NCBI GenBank assembly: GCA_002709835.1
Contig: PAQX01000082.1
Coordinates: 1 to 39,026 of the forward strand
Origin: Deltaproteobacteria bacterium
GTDB lineage: Bacteria > Myxococcota_A > UBA9160 > UBA4427
Length of the DNA: 39,026 nucleotides
Reading direction: 5' to 3'
Below are positions 7,972-15,544 of this stretch, one piece after another. The notes beneath the pieces were generated by a model, which was not told where the DNA came from, did no database searches, and saw only the letters and a program-made list of their open reading frames with translations. The position numbers were made by a program, and so were the translations under genes. The stretch's first letter is position 1, and each line of letters begins with the position of its first letter.

Positions 7972-9354
7972 CTAGAACTGGAAGTAGAGGAATTCGGCGC
8001 TGCGGACGCCGCGCCAGAGGAGAAGGAAAAACGCGGATCCGAGAATTCCCGTCCAGAAGGCGAGAACGGGTGAAGCTTGGAGCCGGCGAACGAAGCGCTC
8101 CCGGCCGCGTGAGATCTCTGCGGCCAGGAGCAGCAGTATCCCCGCGATCGGAAGAAGCGGGTTCCAGACGTCTCCGGGCGCGAGAGTCACGATCCGCATG
8201 ACGATCTCGGTGGCCTGCTCGAGGTCGCTCGAACGGAAGAAGATCCAGGAGAAGCAGACGAGGTGGAACGTCACGAACCAACGGAGGATCTGACGTCCGC
8301 GTTTCTTCGGGGGCGCCTCGGAGACACCCAGCCAGCGCTCGATCGACATGAGCCCGCCCTGGAGCCCGCCCCAGATGACCCAGTTCCAGCCGGCGCCGTG
8401 CCAGAGACCACCCAGAAGCATGGTGATCATGAGGTTGATCTGGGTTCGCGTCGGTCCGTCACGGCTTCCGCCGAGCGGGATGTAGAGGTAGTCGCGCAGC
8501 CAGGTCGACAGCGAAATGTGCCAGCGGCGCCAGAATTCGCGGATCGAGCACGAGAGGTAGGGGCTCCGGAAATTTGCGGGGAGCTTCACGCCCAGGACGA
8601 GGGCCGCCCCGATCGCGATGTCGCTGTATCCCGAGAAGTCGCAGTAGATCTGGAGGGCGAAGGCGTAGGTCGCCGTCAGGAGCGCGAACCCGGATAGGAG
8701 TTCCGGCGCGAGATAGGCCTCGTTCACCGTGGGCGCCATCGAGTCGGCAATCAGTGTCTTCTTGGCGAGGCCCCACACCATCAGCGCGATGCCCGCGCGG
8801 ATGAGTGGCCAGTTCGGGCGATGCTCCTCGCGCAGCTGAGGGATCAGATTGTCGGCGCGGATGATCGGTCCGGCGACGAGCTGCGGGAAGAAGCTGACGT
8901 AGAGCGCGACGTCGACGAGGCTCTTTCGCGCAGCGAGGTGTCCGCGATAGACGTCGATGGTGTAGCTCATGGTCTGGAACGTGTAGAAGCTGATCCCGAG
9001 CGGAAGGATCAGGTCGAGCTCCGGCCACGGCCGAACGCCGAGCACGGAGTAGGCGCTGTTCGAGAAGAAGTCGGCGTATTTGAAGAGGGCGAGCACGCCG
9101 AGGTTACCGGTCAGCGAGACGCACAGCGCGAGCTTTCGCCGAAACGCGTCATCACTTTCGTCGATCACCCGGGCAACCGTGTAATCGAGCACCGTCGAGA
9201 AGACGAGCAGGCCCGAGAAGGGAATTGACCACCAGGCGTAGAAGAAATAACTCGCCGCCAGCAGCATCAGCCGGCGCCAAAAGAGCGGGAGCAGGAAGTA
9301 GAGGGTCGCGACCGCCGGGAGGAAAATCAGAAATGTGGCGGAGTTGAATAACAT
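7972..9354 (-). CDS. MBOAT-family membrane O-acyltransferase (AlgI-like)
   Basis: A 460-residue polytopic protein of the membrane-bound O-acyltransferase family. It starts MLFNSATFLIFLPAV, as AlgI-type proteins typically do, and contains LPLGISFYTFQTMSYTIDVY, SFFPQLVAGPI, FCDFSGYSD-type (here IYCDFSGYSDIAIG), FWRRWHISLSTWLRDYLYIP, and LLGGLWHGAGWNW with the presumed catalytic His319. The family passes acetyl or another acyl group through the membrane for transfer to an exopolysaccharide. The SGNH gene follows 14 bp downstream and is its likely partner. The gene follows the TauD-like dioxygenase gene by 51 bp, so the three form one minus-strand operon, probably read from the 10378-10546 spacer. 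The acyl group is most likely acetyl by family precedent; this is inferred. Confidence 0.93.
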   Translation of the reverse strand: MLFNSATFLIFLPAVATLYFLLPLFWRRLMLLAASYFFYAWWSIPFSGLLVFSTVLDYTVARVIDESDDAFRRKLALCVSLTGNLGVLALFKYADFFSNSAYSVLGVRPWPELDLILPLGISFYTFQTMSYTIDVYRGHLAARKSLVDVALYVSFFPQLVAGPIIRADNLIPQLREEHRPNWPLIRAGIALMVWGLAKKTLIADSMAPTVNEAYLAPELLSGFALLTATYAFALQIYCDFSGYSDIAIGAALVLGVKLPANFRSPYLSCSIREFWRRWHISLSTWLRDYLYIPLGGSRDGPTRTQINLMITMLLGGLWHGAGWNWVIWGGLQGGLMSIERWLGVSEAPPKKRGRQILRWFVTFHLVCFSWIFFRSSDLEQATEIVMRIVTLAPGDVWNPLLPIAGILLLLAAEISRGRERFVRRLQASPVLAFWTGILGSAFFLLLWRGVRSAEFLYFQF

Positions 9355-9405
9355 CGGCTCTCTACGTGGGGCGACCGAGATGGACGCGCGTCAGGCCTGG
9401 CCTGC

Positions 9406-10377
9406 CTAGCCCATCCCGACGAGGATTTTCCGCGGTCCATCGAAGGCGCTTCGACCGTGGGCGCAGAGGAGGTTGTCGACGACGAGGAGGTCGCCCTTCT
9501 GCCACGGGAAGAGGACGGCCGTGTCCCACATGACCTCCCGCACGGTGTCGAGCTCCTCCTTGGTCATCTTCGAGCCGTCTCCGAAATAGCAGTGGGTCGG
9601 GAGACCCTCCTCGCCGCAAATCTGCAGCAGCGTCTTCATGCGCTGCTCTTCGAAGTTTGTGACGTGCCAGAGGTTCGCCTGGTTGTACCAGACCTTCTCG
9701 CCGGTTTCGGGTTGGGTACGAACGGCGGGTCGGATCGACTCGGTCCGCAGCGCACCGTCTTCGGACCAGGTGAAGCTCGTCTCGTTCTGCTCCAGATAGC
9801 GCTCGACCTCCTTCGCGTCCGTGGTCTCGAAGTGATCCATCCAGGTCTTTCCGAGGCCCTTTTCGCTGGCGGGCATGTTCTTCGCGTACTTCACGCCCAG
9901 AGCTTCGAACTTGTCTCGGAGGTCGCTCGGAAGGCGCTGATAGACCGTCCGGCAGTCGGCGATGGGGGTTTCGCCGCCTTCGGTCGGGGGCGTCTCGCAG
10001 AAGAAGAGCAGCGTGCTCGGCGGATCCTTCGCGTACGAGAGCTCCGAGTGCATGGTGATGCGCAGGTGCTTCGGGTACTCCGTCGATGTGTAGACGTTGC
10101 CGCGGACCTTGGTACGCGGAGACTGCCCCTCGAGATAGGGCTGGAGCGCGGGGAGGATCGTCGCGGCGATGCTCTCGAAATGCTTGGCCGACGACAGCGA
10201 GTAGCCGCGAAAGAGCAGGGCGCCGTGTTTCGCGAGCTCCTGCTTCAGCCAGGGAAGCTCGTTGGAGACGGCTTTCGCGAGGTGGCGGCGCGCGTTCTTG
10301 CGCGGCTGGCGCGGATTCAGGACCAGCGGAAGCGGTTCGCCCGTAGGCAGGGGCTCGGCCAGGAATGCCTCACTCAT
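9406..10377 (-). CDS. TauD/SyrP-like Fe(II)/2-oxoglutarate dioxygenase
   Basis: A 323-residue TauD/TfdA-fold enzyme closest in pattern to the SyrP-like hydroxylases found near nonribosomal peptide clusters. The start at 10377 (MSEAFLAEP) follows a GAGGGAGA ribosome site; the upstream 41 codons of open frame are Arg-rich and unlike protein. The metal triad reads HSE (His110, Glu112) in ITMHSELSYAKDPPS and distal His307 in CAHGRSAFDGPRK; Arg316 should hold 2-oxoglutarate. Glu instead of Asp in HxD/E is normal for this group. It may hydroxylate a carrier- or polymer-bound residue. It is the first gene of an operon with MBOAT and SGNH, so its product could equally act on the sugar or acyl decoration. 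Family is secure, substrate unknown. Confidence 0.87.
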   Translation of the reverse strand: MSEAFLAEPLPTGEPLPLVLNPRQPRKNARRHLAKAVSNELPWLKQELAKHGALLFRGYSLSSAKHFESIAATILPALQPYLEGQSPRTKVRGNVYTSTEYPKHLRITMHSELSYAKDPPSTLLFFCETPPTEGGETPIADCRTVYQRLPSDLRDKFEALGVKYAKNMPASEKGLGKTWMDHFETTDAKEVERYLEQNETSFTWSEDGALRTESIRPAVRTQPETGEKVWYNQANLWHVTNFEEQRMKTLLQICGEEGLPTHCYFGDGSKMTKEELDTVREVMWDTAVLFPWQKGDLLVVDNLLCAHGRSAFDGPRKILVGMG

Positions 10378-10546
10378 GCGGTTTCTCCCTCGAGCTGATT
10401 GCGGACGCTTGGTTCGACATCGGCGTCGGGCGGAGTGCGCCGTAGCCCTATCGGGTGGGTGATCGGGGCGGATGTTCGCGGAATGTGGAGGGTGAGTCAC
10501 CGCTCACGGCGGAAGGCGCGACGGGGTTTGCCCTCAGTGGATCGTT
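10378..10546. promoter_or_regulatory. Spacer before the dioxygenase-MBOAT-SGNH genes
   Basis: A 169-bp spacer between the stop of the polymerase-like gene (10547) and the start of the dioxygenase (10377), both on the minus strand. It contains the dioxygenase ribosome site next to the start. I see no clear terminator hairpin with a U-tract and no convincing -35/-10 pair, so whether these are one or two transcription units cannot be settled from sequence. Confidence 0.35.
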
Positions 10547-12139
10547 TCACTCGGAGGGGTCGGTCAGGCTACGCCCCAGGGACGCGGAGAGCCTGTTCGA
10601 CCGGTCGGGCTCGTCTCGAACGCGTCCTTCCGACTGGGTGGGGGCGGGGCCGTCGGGGCGGGCCCGCCCGGCTTCCGCCGCGCTGAGCCCGCTGGGCGGA
10701 GCGGCGGCCGCCCGATCGGGGGCACTGGGAATGCCGGACTGATTCTTTCGCTCACGGTTTCGGGCGTCGGCTGCCCGCGCGGCGGAAGTCGAGGACGCCT
10801 CTTGCGCGACGCGGCAGAGCGCACCACCGAGAAAGGTCAGATAGGGATCGAGGGTCGAGTTCGGGATCAGGTCGAAGGTCCGCAGGACCACGATCCATGC
10901 GAACGTGCAGACGATGACCTGCGCCTGCCGGGACCGAATCCGAGGGAACCGTGCGTACGCGTAGAAGATGGGGAAGAGCAGGAATCCGTACAGGCACAGG
11001 AAGCGGAAGATCCCGCCCTCGCCGAAGGCCATCACCCAGTAGCCGTCCATGACCGAGAGCGGGCGGCCGGTCACGGGGCTGTACACGAAGTACCGGGCAT
11101 ATCCGCCCCATCCGAAGAAGTAGCGCTCGGCGGTCCGGCGCATGATGTCGTCTTCGGTCTCGATCCGCTGCATGAACGAGATGGTCGCGCTTTGGCCGCC
11201 GTACTCCGCTGCGATCGCGTCGATCTCCTTGATGGGAAGGACGTCGACGGAGCGAAGGAAGGGGTAGGTGATCACGCCTCCGGCGATGATCGTGATGATC
11301 AGGATGTTCAGTCGCGGTCGCGAGAAGAGGAGCGAAGGAACCGCGATCAAGCCGTAGATCCACACCGCGCGGGATTTGCACCAGGCGGTGAAGAAGATCA
11401 TCACGCAGGTCAGCGGGCCGATAGGGACGCGGTGGGGGCGGACGCCGAGTCGGTAGAGGCCGGAGACCACGATGGTGCAGTAGAGCAGGAACGCGGAGAG
11501 CGTCAGTCCGTGGTTCATGAACACGTTGGGTCGGAATCCGCCGTAGCGAACCGAGTGCCAGAACGTTTCGATCGCCGGATGGGACCCGTACACGGCGACA
11601 TGCCAATAAGGGCCAATCTGGAACTCGATGGCGACGAGTGGGAGGTAGACCAGGGCAAGGGTGGCGAGGACGAGCAGGACGTCCGTGCCTTCCTGTTCAG
11701 TGCGGACGAGCGCACGACCCATCAGGAAAGGGAGACCGAAGAAGAAGAGCGACTCGAGCGCATCATTGACGGTATCGGTCAGGCTCATGCCCGGCAGGAT
11801 CGTGGGGCCGAAAACCTGAGGGTCGGTATTGGTCGCGTTCGTGATGAGCGAGCCGATCATCAGGCCGATGACGAGAATGTCGCCCACGTTCGTGCCGGGT
11901 CGCGCCGCGATCAGGCGCTGGGGCGTGCGGAACACGACCATCATGAAAGAGGCGAGGACGGGGATCGTGTACTGCGTGAGGTCCGGCATGACCGGCACGT
12001 CGATTTCCCGCAAGGCCGGAAGGAAGGCCACGCCGAAAGCCAACGAGGCTGCGGTCGCCACGTGCGGTCTCAGGATGAGGAAGAGCCCGAGGGTGAGCGG
12101 GATCCACCCGATCAACGCGACTTCGATGAGCGGTGCCAT
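10547..12139 (-). CDS. Polytopic O-antigen ligase/polymerase-like protein (Wzy-like)
   Basis: A 530-residue multi-pass membrane protein with about ten to twelve hydrophobic helices and a large loop between the late helices (around residues 300-370: EIDAIAAEYGGQSAT, then RIETEDDIMRRTAERYFFGW). This layout, including the short FGWGGYARYF stretch and Arg residues in the periplasmic loop, is typical of the Wzy/WaaL superfamily, which joins undecaprenyl-linked repeat units or ligates chains. Sequence identity in this family is always low, so the call rests on topology and neighbourhood. The last ~90 residues are Ala/Arg/Pro-rich, apparently disordered and probably cytoplasmic. Its start lies 15 bp after the stop of the 2OG oxygenase gene, so they are co-transcribed. 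Polymerase rather than ligase is preferred because Wzz and a BY-kinase are also present. Confidence 0.72.
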   Translation of the reverse strand: MAPLIEVALIGWIPLTLGLFLILRPHVATAASLAFGVAFLPALREIDVPVMPDLTQYTIPVLASFMMVVFRTPQRLIAARPGTNVGDILVIGLMIGSLITNATNTDPQVFGPTILPGMSLTDTVNDALESLFFFGLPFLMGRALVRTEQEGTDVLLVLATLALVYLPLVAIEFQIGPYWHVAVYGSHPAIETFWHSVRYGGFRPNVFMNHGLTLSAFLLYCTIVVSGLYRLGVRPHRVPIGPLTCVMIFFTAWCKSRAVWIYGLIAVPSLLFSRPRLNILIITIIAGGVITYPFLRSVDVLPIKEIDAIAAEYGGQSATISFMQRIETEDDIMRRTAERYFFGWGGYARYFVYSPVTGRPLSVMDGYWVMAFGEGGIFRFLCLYGFLLFPIFYAYARFPRIRSRQAQVIVCTFAWIVVLRTFDLIPNSTLDPYLTFLGGALCRVAQEASSTSAARAADARNRERKNQSGIPSAPDRAAAAPPSGLSAAEAGRARPDGPAPTQSEGRVRDEPDRSNRLSASLGRSLTDPSE

Positions 12140-12154
12140 CGCCTGCCAGACCCG

Positions 12155-12952
12155 TCAGTCGCTGCCGCGCAAGCGGGCGCGAAGCGATCGCAGCGCCTGA
12201 CGCCCCCCGTGCAGAGCTCGCTCCGCCGGGATCACGAGGAAGCGCCGCAGCTTCTCGTTCGGGCGCGTTCGGAAGACGGTCGTGTGCATCGCTCCGTCCC
12301 AGCCTTCCGGCGCGTCTTTTGTGTAGTAGTACGCGGCGAAGGACTGACGCGGTCCGGGCGCTTCCGGCGAGACGGGCTCTACGCCGTGGTAGCTGTACTC
12401 GCTCGTCTCGAAGACGACGCAGCGATTGAGCACGGGCGGGACGCGGACATGGCATCTCGTCACGTCGCGGTCCCAGAGTTCGACGTGGCCTCCCCAGGCT
12501 GGATCCCAACTCGGGTTCAGGTAGACGAGGATGTTCAGGCGGCGGTGGAGCTTGAGCTCCTCGTTGTAGTTGAAGTCCACGTGGACATCGAGGCGACCGC
12601 CGGGGCCGGTCACGTGCATGCCGCCGCCGGCGAGGGTCGGGTCGGCCTCGAGGTTGTCGATCCCGCTTATCGTCGAGAGCGCCGCGAGGAACTCCGTCGA
12701 GGCGAGGGCCTCATGCAGGCGGCGAACGGGATCAGGAAAGAGGTCGGCGTCCGAGACCTGAATCTTGCCGCGCTCACGCACGAAGTCGAAGGCGAAGCCC
12801 TGCTCGCGCGCAGCATCGAGGCTCGGTACCGCGGCGGCGACCTCGGTTGCGAAGTCCGGCTCCAGGAACTCGTCGATCACCATGTGCGGGAAGGGGACCG
12901 CCGACTGGAATGACTGTCGGAGCGCATCCACGTCGAGGGGACGGATCACCAT
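12155..12952 (-). CDS. 2OG-Fe(II) oxygenase (prolyl-hydroxylase-like double-stranded beta helix)
   Basis: A 265-residue oxygenase of the 2OG-Fe(II)_Oxy superfamily. The start at 12952 (MVIRPLDVDAL) follows an AGAGG ribosome site and leaves a 28-bp gap from the PssE-like stop; the alternative ATG at 13003 would overlap that gene. The motif VHVDFNYN supplies His124 and Asp126, SYHGVEP the distal His189, and PRQSFAAYYY the 2-oxoglutarate-binding Arg202. NPSWDPAWGGHVELW is a common signature of the group. It belongs to a glycosyltransferase operon, so a sugar, lipid or decorating group is a plausible substrate. It is unrelated in detail to the TauD-like enzyme at 9406. Family confidence is high. 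Confidence 0.85.
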   Translation of the reverse strand: MVIRPLDVDALRQSFQSAVPFPHMVIDEFLEPDFATEVAAAVPSLDAAREQGFAFDFVRERGKIQVSDADLFPDPVRRLHEALASTEFLAALSTISGIDNLEADPTLAGGGMHVTGPGGRLDVHVDFNYNEELKLHRRLNILVYLNPSWDPAWGGHVELWDRDVTRCHVRVPPVLNRCVVFETSEYSYHGVEPVSPEAPGPRQSFAAYYYTKDAPEGWDGAMHTTVFRTRPNEKLRRFLVIPAERALHGGRQALRSLRARLRGSD

Positions 12953-12980
12953 GGGGATACCTCTGCGCGGGAAGACGCGA

Positions 12981-13460
12981 TCATGCGCCCACCGCGTAGT
13001 CACGAATGCGGTCGAGCAGGCCCTCCTGGGCGTGCGAAGCGATGTGCGTGTCCGGCGGCTGCGATTCTAGCTCGGCGACGACCCGCGCGAGTTCTTCGGG
13101 CGTCTCGGCCATGTGGATGAGGCCCTCCTCGCTGAGTCTGCGGGCGCTCACGACCTGGTGGTCGTTGCGGGTCTCGCCGCGATCCCCGTACCGCGGGACG
13201 ACCACGAGCGGTTTGCCCGTCTGGAGAACTTCGATGATCGAGCCCATGCCGGCGTGGGCGATGACGAGATGGGCGGCATCGATCCGCGCACGGAACTCGG
13301 GGGGCGTCATGAAGGGCACGACCTCCAAACGGTTCGGCGCGAACTGGGACGGGCCGATCTGCGCGACGACGTCGTTGCGCCTCTCCGCTTCCGCCCAATC
13401 GTCCACCCAGCCGATCAGACGATCGAAAGGCATCTGTGCGCCGACGGTCACGAAGATCAA
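12981..13460 (-). CDS. PssE/Alg13-like C-terminal half of a GT28-type glycosyltransferase
   Basis: A 159-residue protein matching the catalytic, nucleotide-sugar-binding half (PssE/EpsF/Alg13 type) of a split GT-B glycosyltransferase. Canonical features are IFVTVGAQMPFDRL at the start and VIAHAGMGSIIEVLQTGKP in the middle, with the sugar-nucleotide loop PLVVVPRYGDRGETRNDHQ. I choose the TTG at 13460: it overlaps the TGA of the PssD-like gene as TTGA, has GGAGG upstream with good spacing, and gives the usual M-I-F-V-T-V-G N-terminus. Longer starts upstream would lie wholly inside the PssD gene. It should form a membrane-bound complex with the PssD/Alg14-like partner. The sugar transferred (glucose in Rhizobium PssDE) cannot be deduced. 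Confidence 0.87.
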   Translation of the reverse strand: MIFVTVGAQMPFDRLIGWVDDWAEAERRNDVVAQIGPSQFAPNRLEVVPFMTPPEFRARIDAAHLVIAHAGMGSIIEVLQTGKPLVVVPRYGDRGETRNDHQVVSARRLSEEGLIHMAETPEELARVVAELESQPPDTHIASHAQEGLLDRIRDYAVGA

Positions 13461-13921
13461 AACACCCTCCCGGCGTAGGCAGGGCCTTCGTCTTCCGCCA
13501 GGTGGGACCATTGGGTCAGCCAGAGCCCCGCGAATCGCCGCACGAGCCTGCCCGACATCGACAGGGTCTCGACGTTCGCGATGGAGTCGAGCCAGATCGT
13601 GCGCGCTCCGAAGAGCCGTCCCAGGATGATGGCGAGACAGCCGGGCGCGGCGCCGGTCGACATCACGACGTCGGGCCGGACGCGGAGCACCACCCACAGC
13701 ATCTGCAGCCCGAGCACGATCATGTCCAGCTTGTCCCACTGGGTCGCATCGCGAACGACCAGCAGCCGGTGGTCGGGCACGTCGGCCCGGTAGGACGGAT
13801 TCACCGTCACATAGGTCACGGCGTGCCCGTCGAAGGCCGGAACGACCCGACGCAGCTGGACCCAGTGTCCGCCACCAGACGAAACGGCGAGGACGCGCTT
13901 CTTGCCATCGCTTCGACTCAT
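13457..13921 (-). CDS. PssD/Alg14-like membrane half of a GT28-type glycosyltransferase
   Basis: A 154-residue Alg14/PssD-family protein. It begins MSRSDGKKRVLAVSSGGGHW; SSGGGHWVQL is the family hallmark for acceptor binding. VRPDVVMSTGAAPGCLAIILGRLFGARTIW and DSIANVETLSMSGRL follow in the usual order (the longer piece is quoted only in part as motif: STGAAPG). Hydrophobic parts should recruit the PssE-like partner to the membrane. Its ATG overlaps the stop of the upstream GT2 gene as ATGA and its TGA overlaps the TTG of the PssE-like gene, so the three are translationally coupled. The start at 13921 is fixed by family length (about 150 residues). Confidence 0.88.
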   Translation of the reverse strand: MSRSDGKKRVLAVSSGGGHWVQLRRVVPAFDGHAVTYVTVNPSYRADVPDHRLLVVRDATQWDKLDMIVLGLQMLWVVLRVRPDVVMSTGAAPGCLAIILGRLFGARTIWLDSIANVETLSMSGRLVRRFAGLWLTQWSHLAEDEGPAYAGRVF

Positions 13922-14958
13922 GAGGTCCCCTGAATCGGCGTGATCGGGGATCCGCTCGGCGGCATCGAGCCGCTGGAGGGCCGTCCCGGCGGGTGTACGT
14001 CGGGTTTGCGCCCCGGCCAGAGGTTGAAGCGCAGGAAGTGGCGCATGTGTTTCTTCGGCTCGTGACTCGGCCGCCGGATGATCGCGTAGCGGACGCGACG
14101 CAGCAGACCCCCGACGATGTAAACGAGATTCGCGAGCCAGAGCGTCCCTCGGCCGTGGTTCTTCAGGAAGTAGCGATGGCGGGACGCGTACCAGTAGGTC
14201 GGCGTGGGCTGAGAGAGATCCTGGTAACCGGTCGAGACGGAGCCGATGTGGGTGACCTCGCTCTCGCGCACGTAGACCGTCGGGTAGCCGGCGCGGGCGG
14301 CGCGCAGGCAGAAGTCGGTCTCCTCGAAGTAGAGAAAGAACCCGTCGTCGAAGAGGCCGACGTTCTCGAAGACCTCGCGCCGGATCAGCATGCTCGCACC
14401 GGCGAGCCAGCCAACGGGCGTGTTCACCGTAGGCAGCGGCGGGGAGACGACCTTGTGGGCCAGCAGTTTCGAGACGAGGCCGACGCCGAGGGTCGCCTCG
14501 AACTCGCTCGCGACGCTCGGGAATCGGAAGGCCGTGGTGTGCGGGTCGTTCTCGGCGCCACCCGTTCCGTGGATGTAGCTGCCCGCGATGCCGAACTCCT
14601 CGTGGGAGTCTAGGTAGCCGACGAGCTTTTCGATCGCCGCTTCGTCGGGAAACGCATCGGAGTTCTGTAGATAGAAGTATTCGGGCACGTCCTCGAGCGA
14701 GAGGCCATGCCGGACGCCGTAGTTCACCCCCCAGGCGAAGCCGCCATTCCAGGGCGAGGCGAGGACGTCGACGCGGTTCGACCAGCCTCGCTCGTCGACG
14801 GCCCGCGAAAGGGTTTCGAAGGATCCGTCCTGCGAGTCGTTGTCGACGACGACGGCGCGCGCGTCCGGGTAGGCATTGCACTCGCGAAGGAAAGCGTTGA
14901 TCGCCTCGACGGTCATCTCGGCGGTCTTGTAGTTGATGATGATCGCGAGAAGCTTCAA
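13918..14958 (-). CDS. Family 2 glycosyltransferase, rhamnosyltransferase-like
   Basis: A 346-residue GT2 enzyme. The N-terminus MKLLAIIINYKTAEMTVEAI is typical of rhamnosyl-type transferases; VVDNDSQDGS binds the nucleotide and YLQNSDAFPD (NSD for DxD) binds the metal. GWLAGASMLIRREVFENVG and FFLYFEETDFCLR are the standard acceptor and general-base blocks. The C-terminus has an amphipathic/basic segment (LLRRVRYAIIRR) suited to membrane contact. It is the first gene of the minus-strand operon that runs through PssD, PssE, 2OG oxygenase and the Wzy-like protein. Upstream lies a 586-bp divergent spacer with palindromes. Sugar specificity cannot be stated; Gmd in the window makes a deoxyhexose derived from GDP-mannose possible. 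Confidence 0.88.
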   Translation of the reverse strand: MKLLAIIINYKTAEMTVEAINAFLRECNAYPDARAVVVDNDSQDGSFETLSRAVDERGWSNRVDVLASPWNGGFAWGVNYGVRHGLSLEDVPEYFYLQNSDAFPDEAAIEKLVGYLDSHEEFGIAGSYIHGTGGAENDPHTTAFRFPSVASEFEATLGVGLVSKLLAHKVVSPPLPTVNTPVGWLAGASMLIRREVFENVGLFDDGFFLYFEETDFCLRAARAGYPTVYVRESEVTHIGSVSTGYQDLSQPTPTYWYASRHRYFLKNHGRGTLWLANLVYIVGGLLRRVRYAIIRRPSHEPKKHMRHFLRFNLWPGRKPDVHPPGRPSSGSMPPSGSPITPIQGTS

Positions 14959-15080
14959 TGGTCCTGGGCCCAGTGGAAAGACGTCGGTCCCCGGCCGAGG
15001 CGGATCGGGCGAGGGACGCTCGCAGGTCTTCGGATTCGGACGGACTTCATCGAGTCGAACCCTCCTCAGTGAATCGGCTA

Positions 15081-15098
15081 CTCAGGCGTCTACCTGAG
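15081..15098. promoter_or_regulatory. Perfect palindrome CTCAGG-N6-CCTGAG
   Basis: Six-base arms CTCAGG and CCTGAG separated by six bases (CGTCTA), 123 bp upstream of the GT2 start at 14958. Spacing places the arms one helical turn apart, as in sites for dimeric helix-turn-helix regulators. Only one copy was seen. A chance hairpin remains possible. Confidence 0.4.
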
Positions 15099-15284
15099 GG
15101 GCGCATCAAAAGGGAAGTGAAGCATCGTGTTTCGGGGCGCCCCCATCGCGTTCAGGGACTCGTAGGTCGTCGGGGCCGGACTTTCGGGACGCCGCGCGGG
15201 CGATTCGGCGGGCATGTGGTGCGACCCGATCAGGGAAAATGTCGCCCGACGGCGGACGAGCCACCGTTCAGCGAGCCAACAGAT

Positions 15285-15303
15285 GTGCGCAACTCGTACG
15301 CAC
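15285..15303. promoter_or_regulatory. Palindrome GTGCG-N9-CGCAC near possible NRPS promoter
   Basis: Five-base arms GTGCG and CGCAC with a nine-base spacer, 23 bp upstream of TAGAAT at 15327. Its place just before a possible -10 element is what an operator or activator site would have. It is short, and the high G+C of the window makes such repeats less surprising. Confidence 0.3.
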
Positions 15304-15544
15304 CTCGCATTTACCTCATCCTCTTCTAGAATTTTCGTACCCTCGATGGGACTTCTGGCGACCCTTTAGAGGGGACGGAAGTCAAGCCTGTGCCTGATCG
15401 GTTCGATACGAGACTTCGCCCTTTTTCCTCAGTGTTTCCCGAGGTGTGTCCGCTGGACGGGTTCATTGGTCCTCGTCTGACGTGCTCCCGAAGTCACCCG
15501 CCTCTATGCCGCGCCGACGCCTGCGAGACCTAGGTTACCGAGTA

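Larger units (their letters stand above)
14959..15544. promoter_or_regulatory. Divergent control region between glycosyltransferase operon and NRPS
   Basis: 586 bp without a convincing gene, separating the minus-strand glycosyltransferase operon from the plus-strand NRPS. It holds two clear palindromes (15081-15098 and 15285-15303) and a locally AT-richer stretch at about 15305-15340 containing TAGAAT at 15327-15332, a possible -10 element for the NRPS; the matching -35 is poor. In-frame GTG (15446) and ATG (15506) codons lie ahead of the chosen NRPS start at 15545, so part of the region may be translated. It is the longest non-coding stretch in the window and the natural place for control of both operons. 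Confidence 0.5.

Noticed and set aside
10802..12913. A 703-codon plus-strand frame opposite the polymerase-like and 2OG oxygenase genes.
   Set aside because: It crosses two real genes and their boundary, and its sequence is low-complexity charged residues without motifs.
15446..15544. A longer NRPS start at GTG 15446.
   Set aside because: The extra 33 residues do not resemble the formyltransferase N-terminus, which begins just after ATG 15545; kept only as an alternative.
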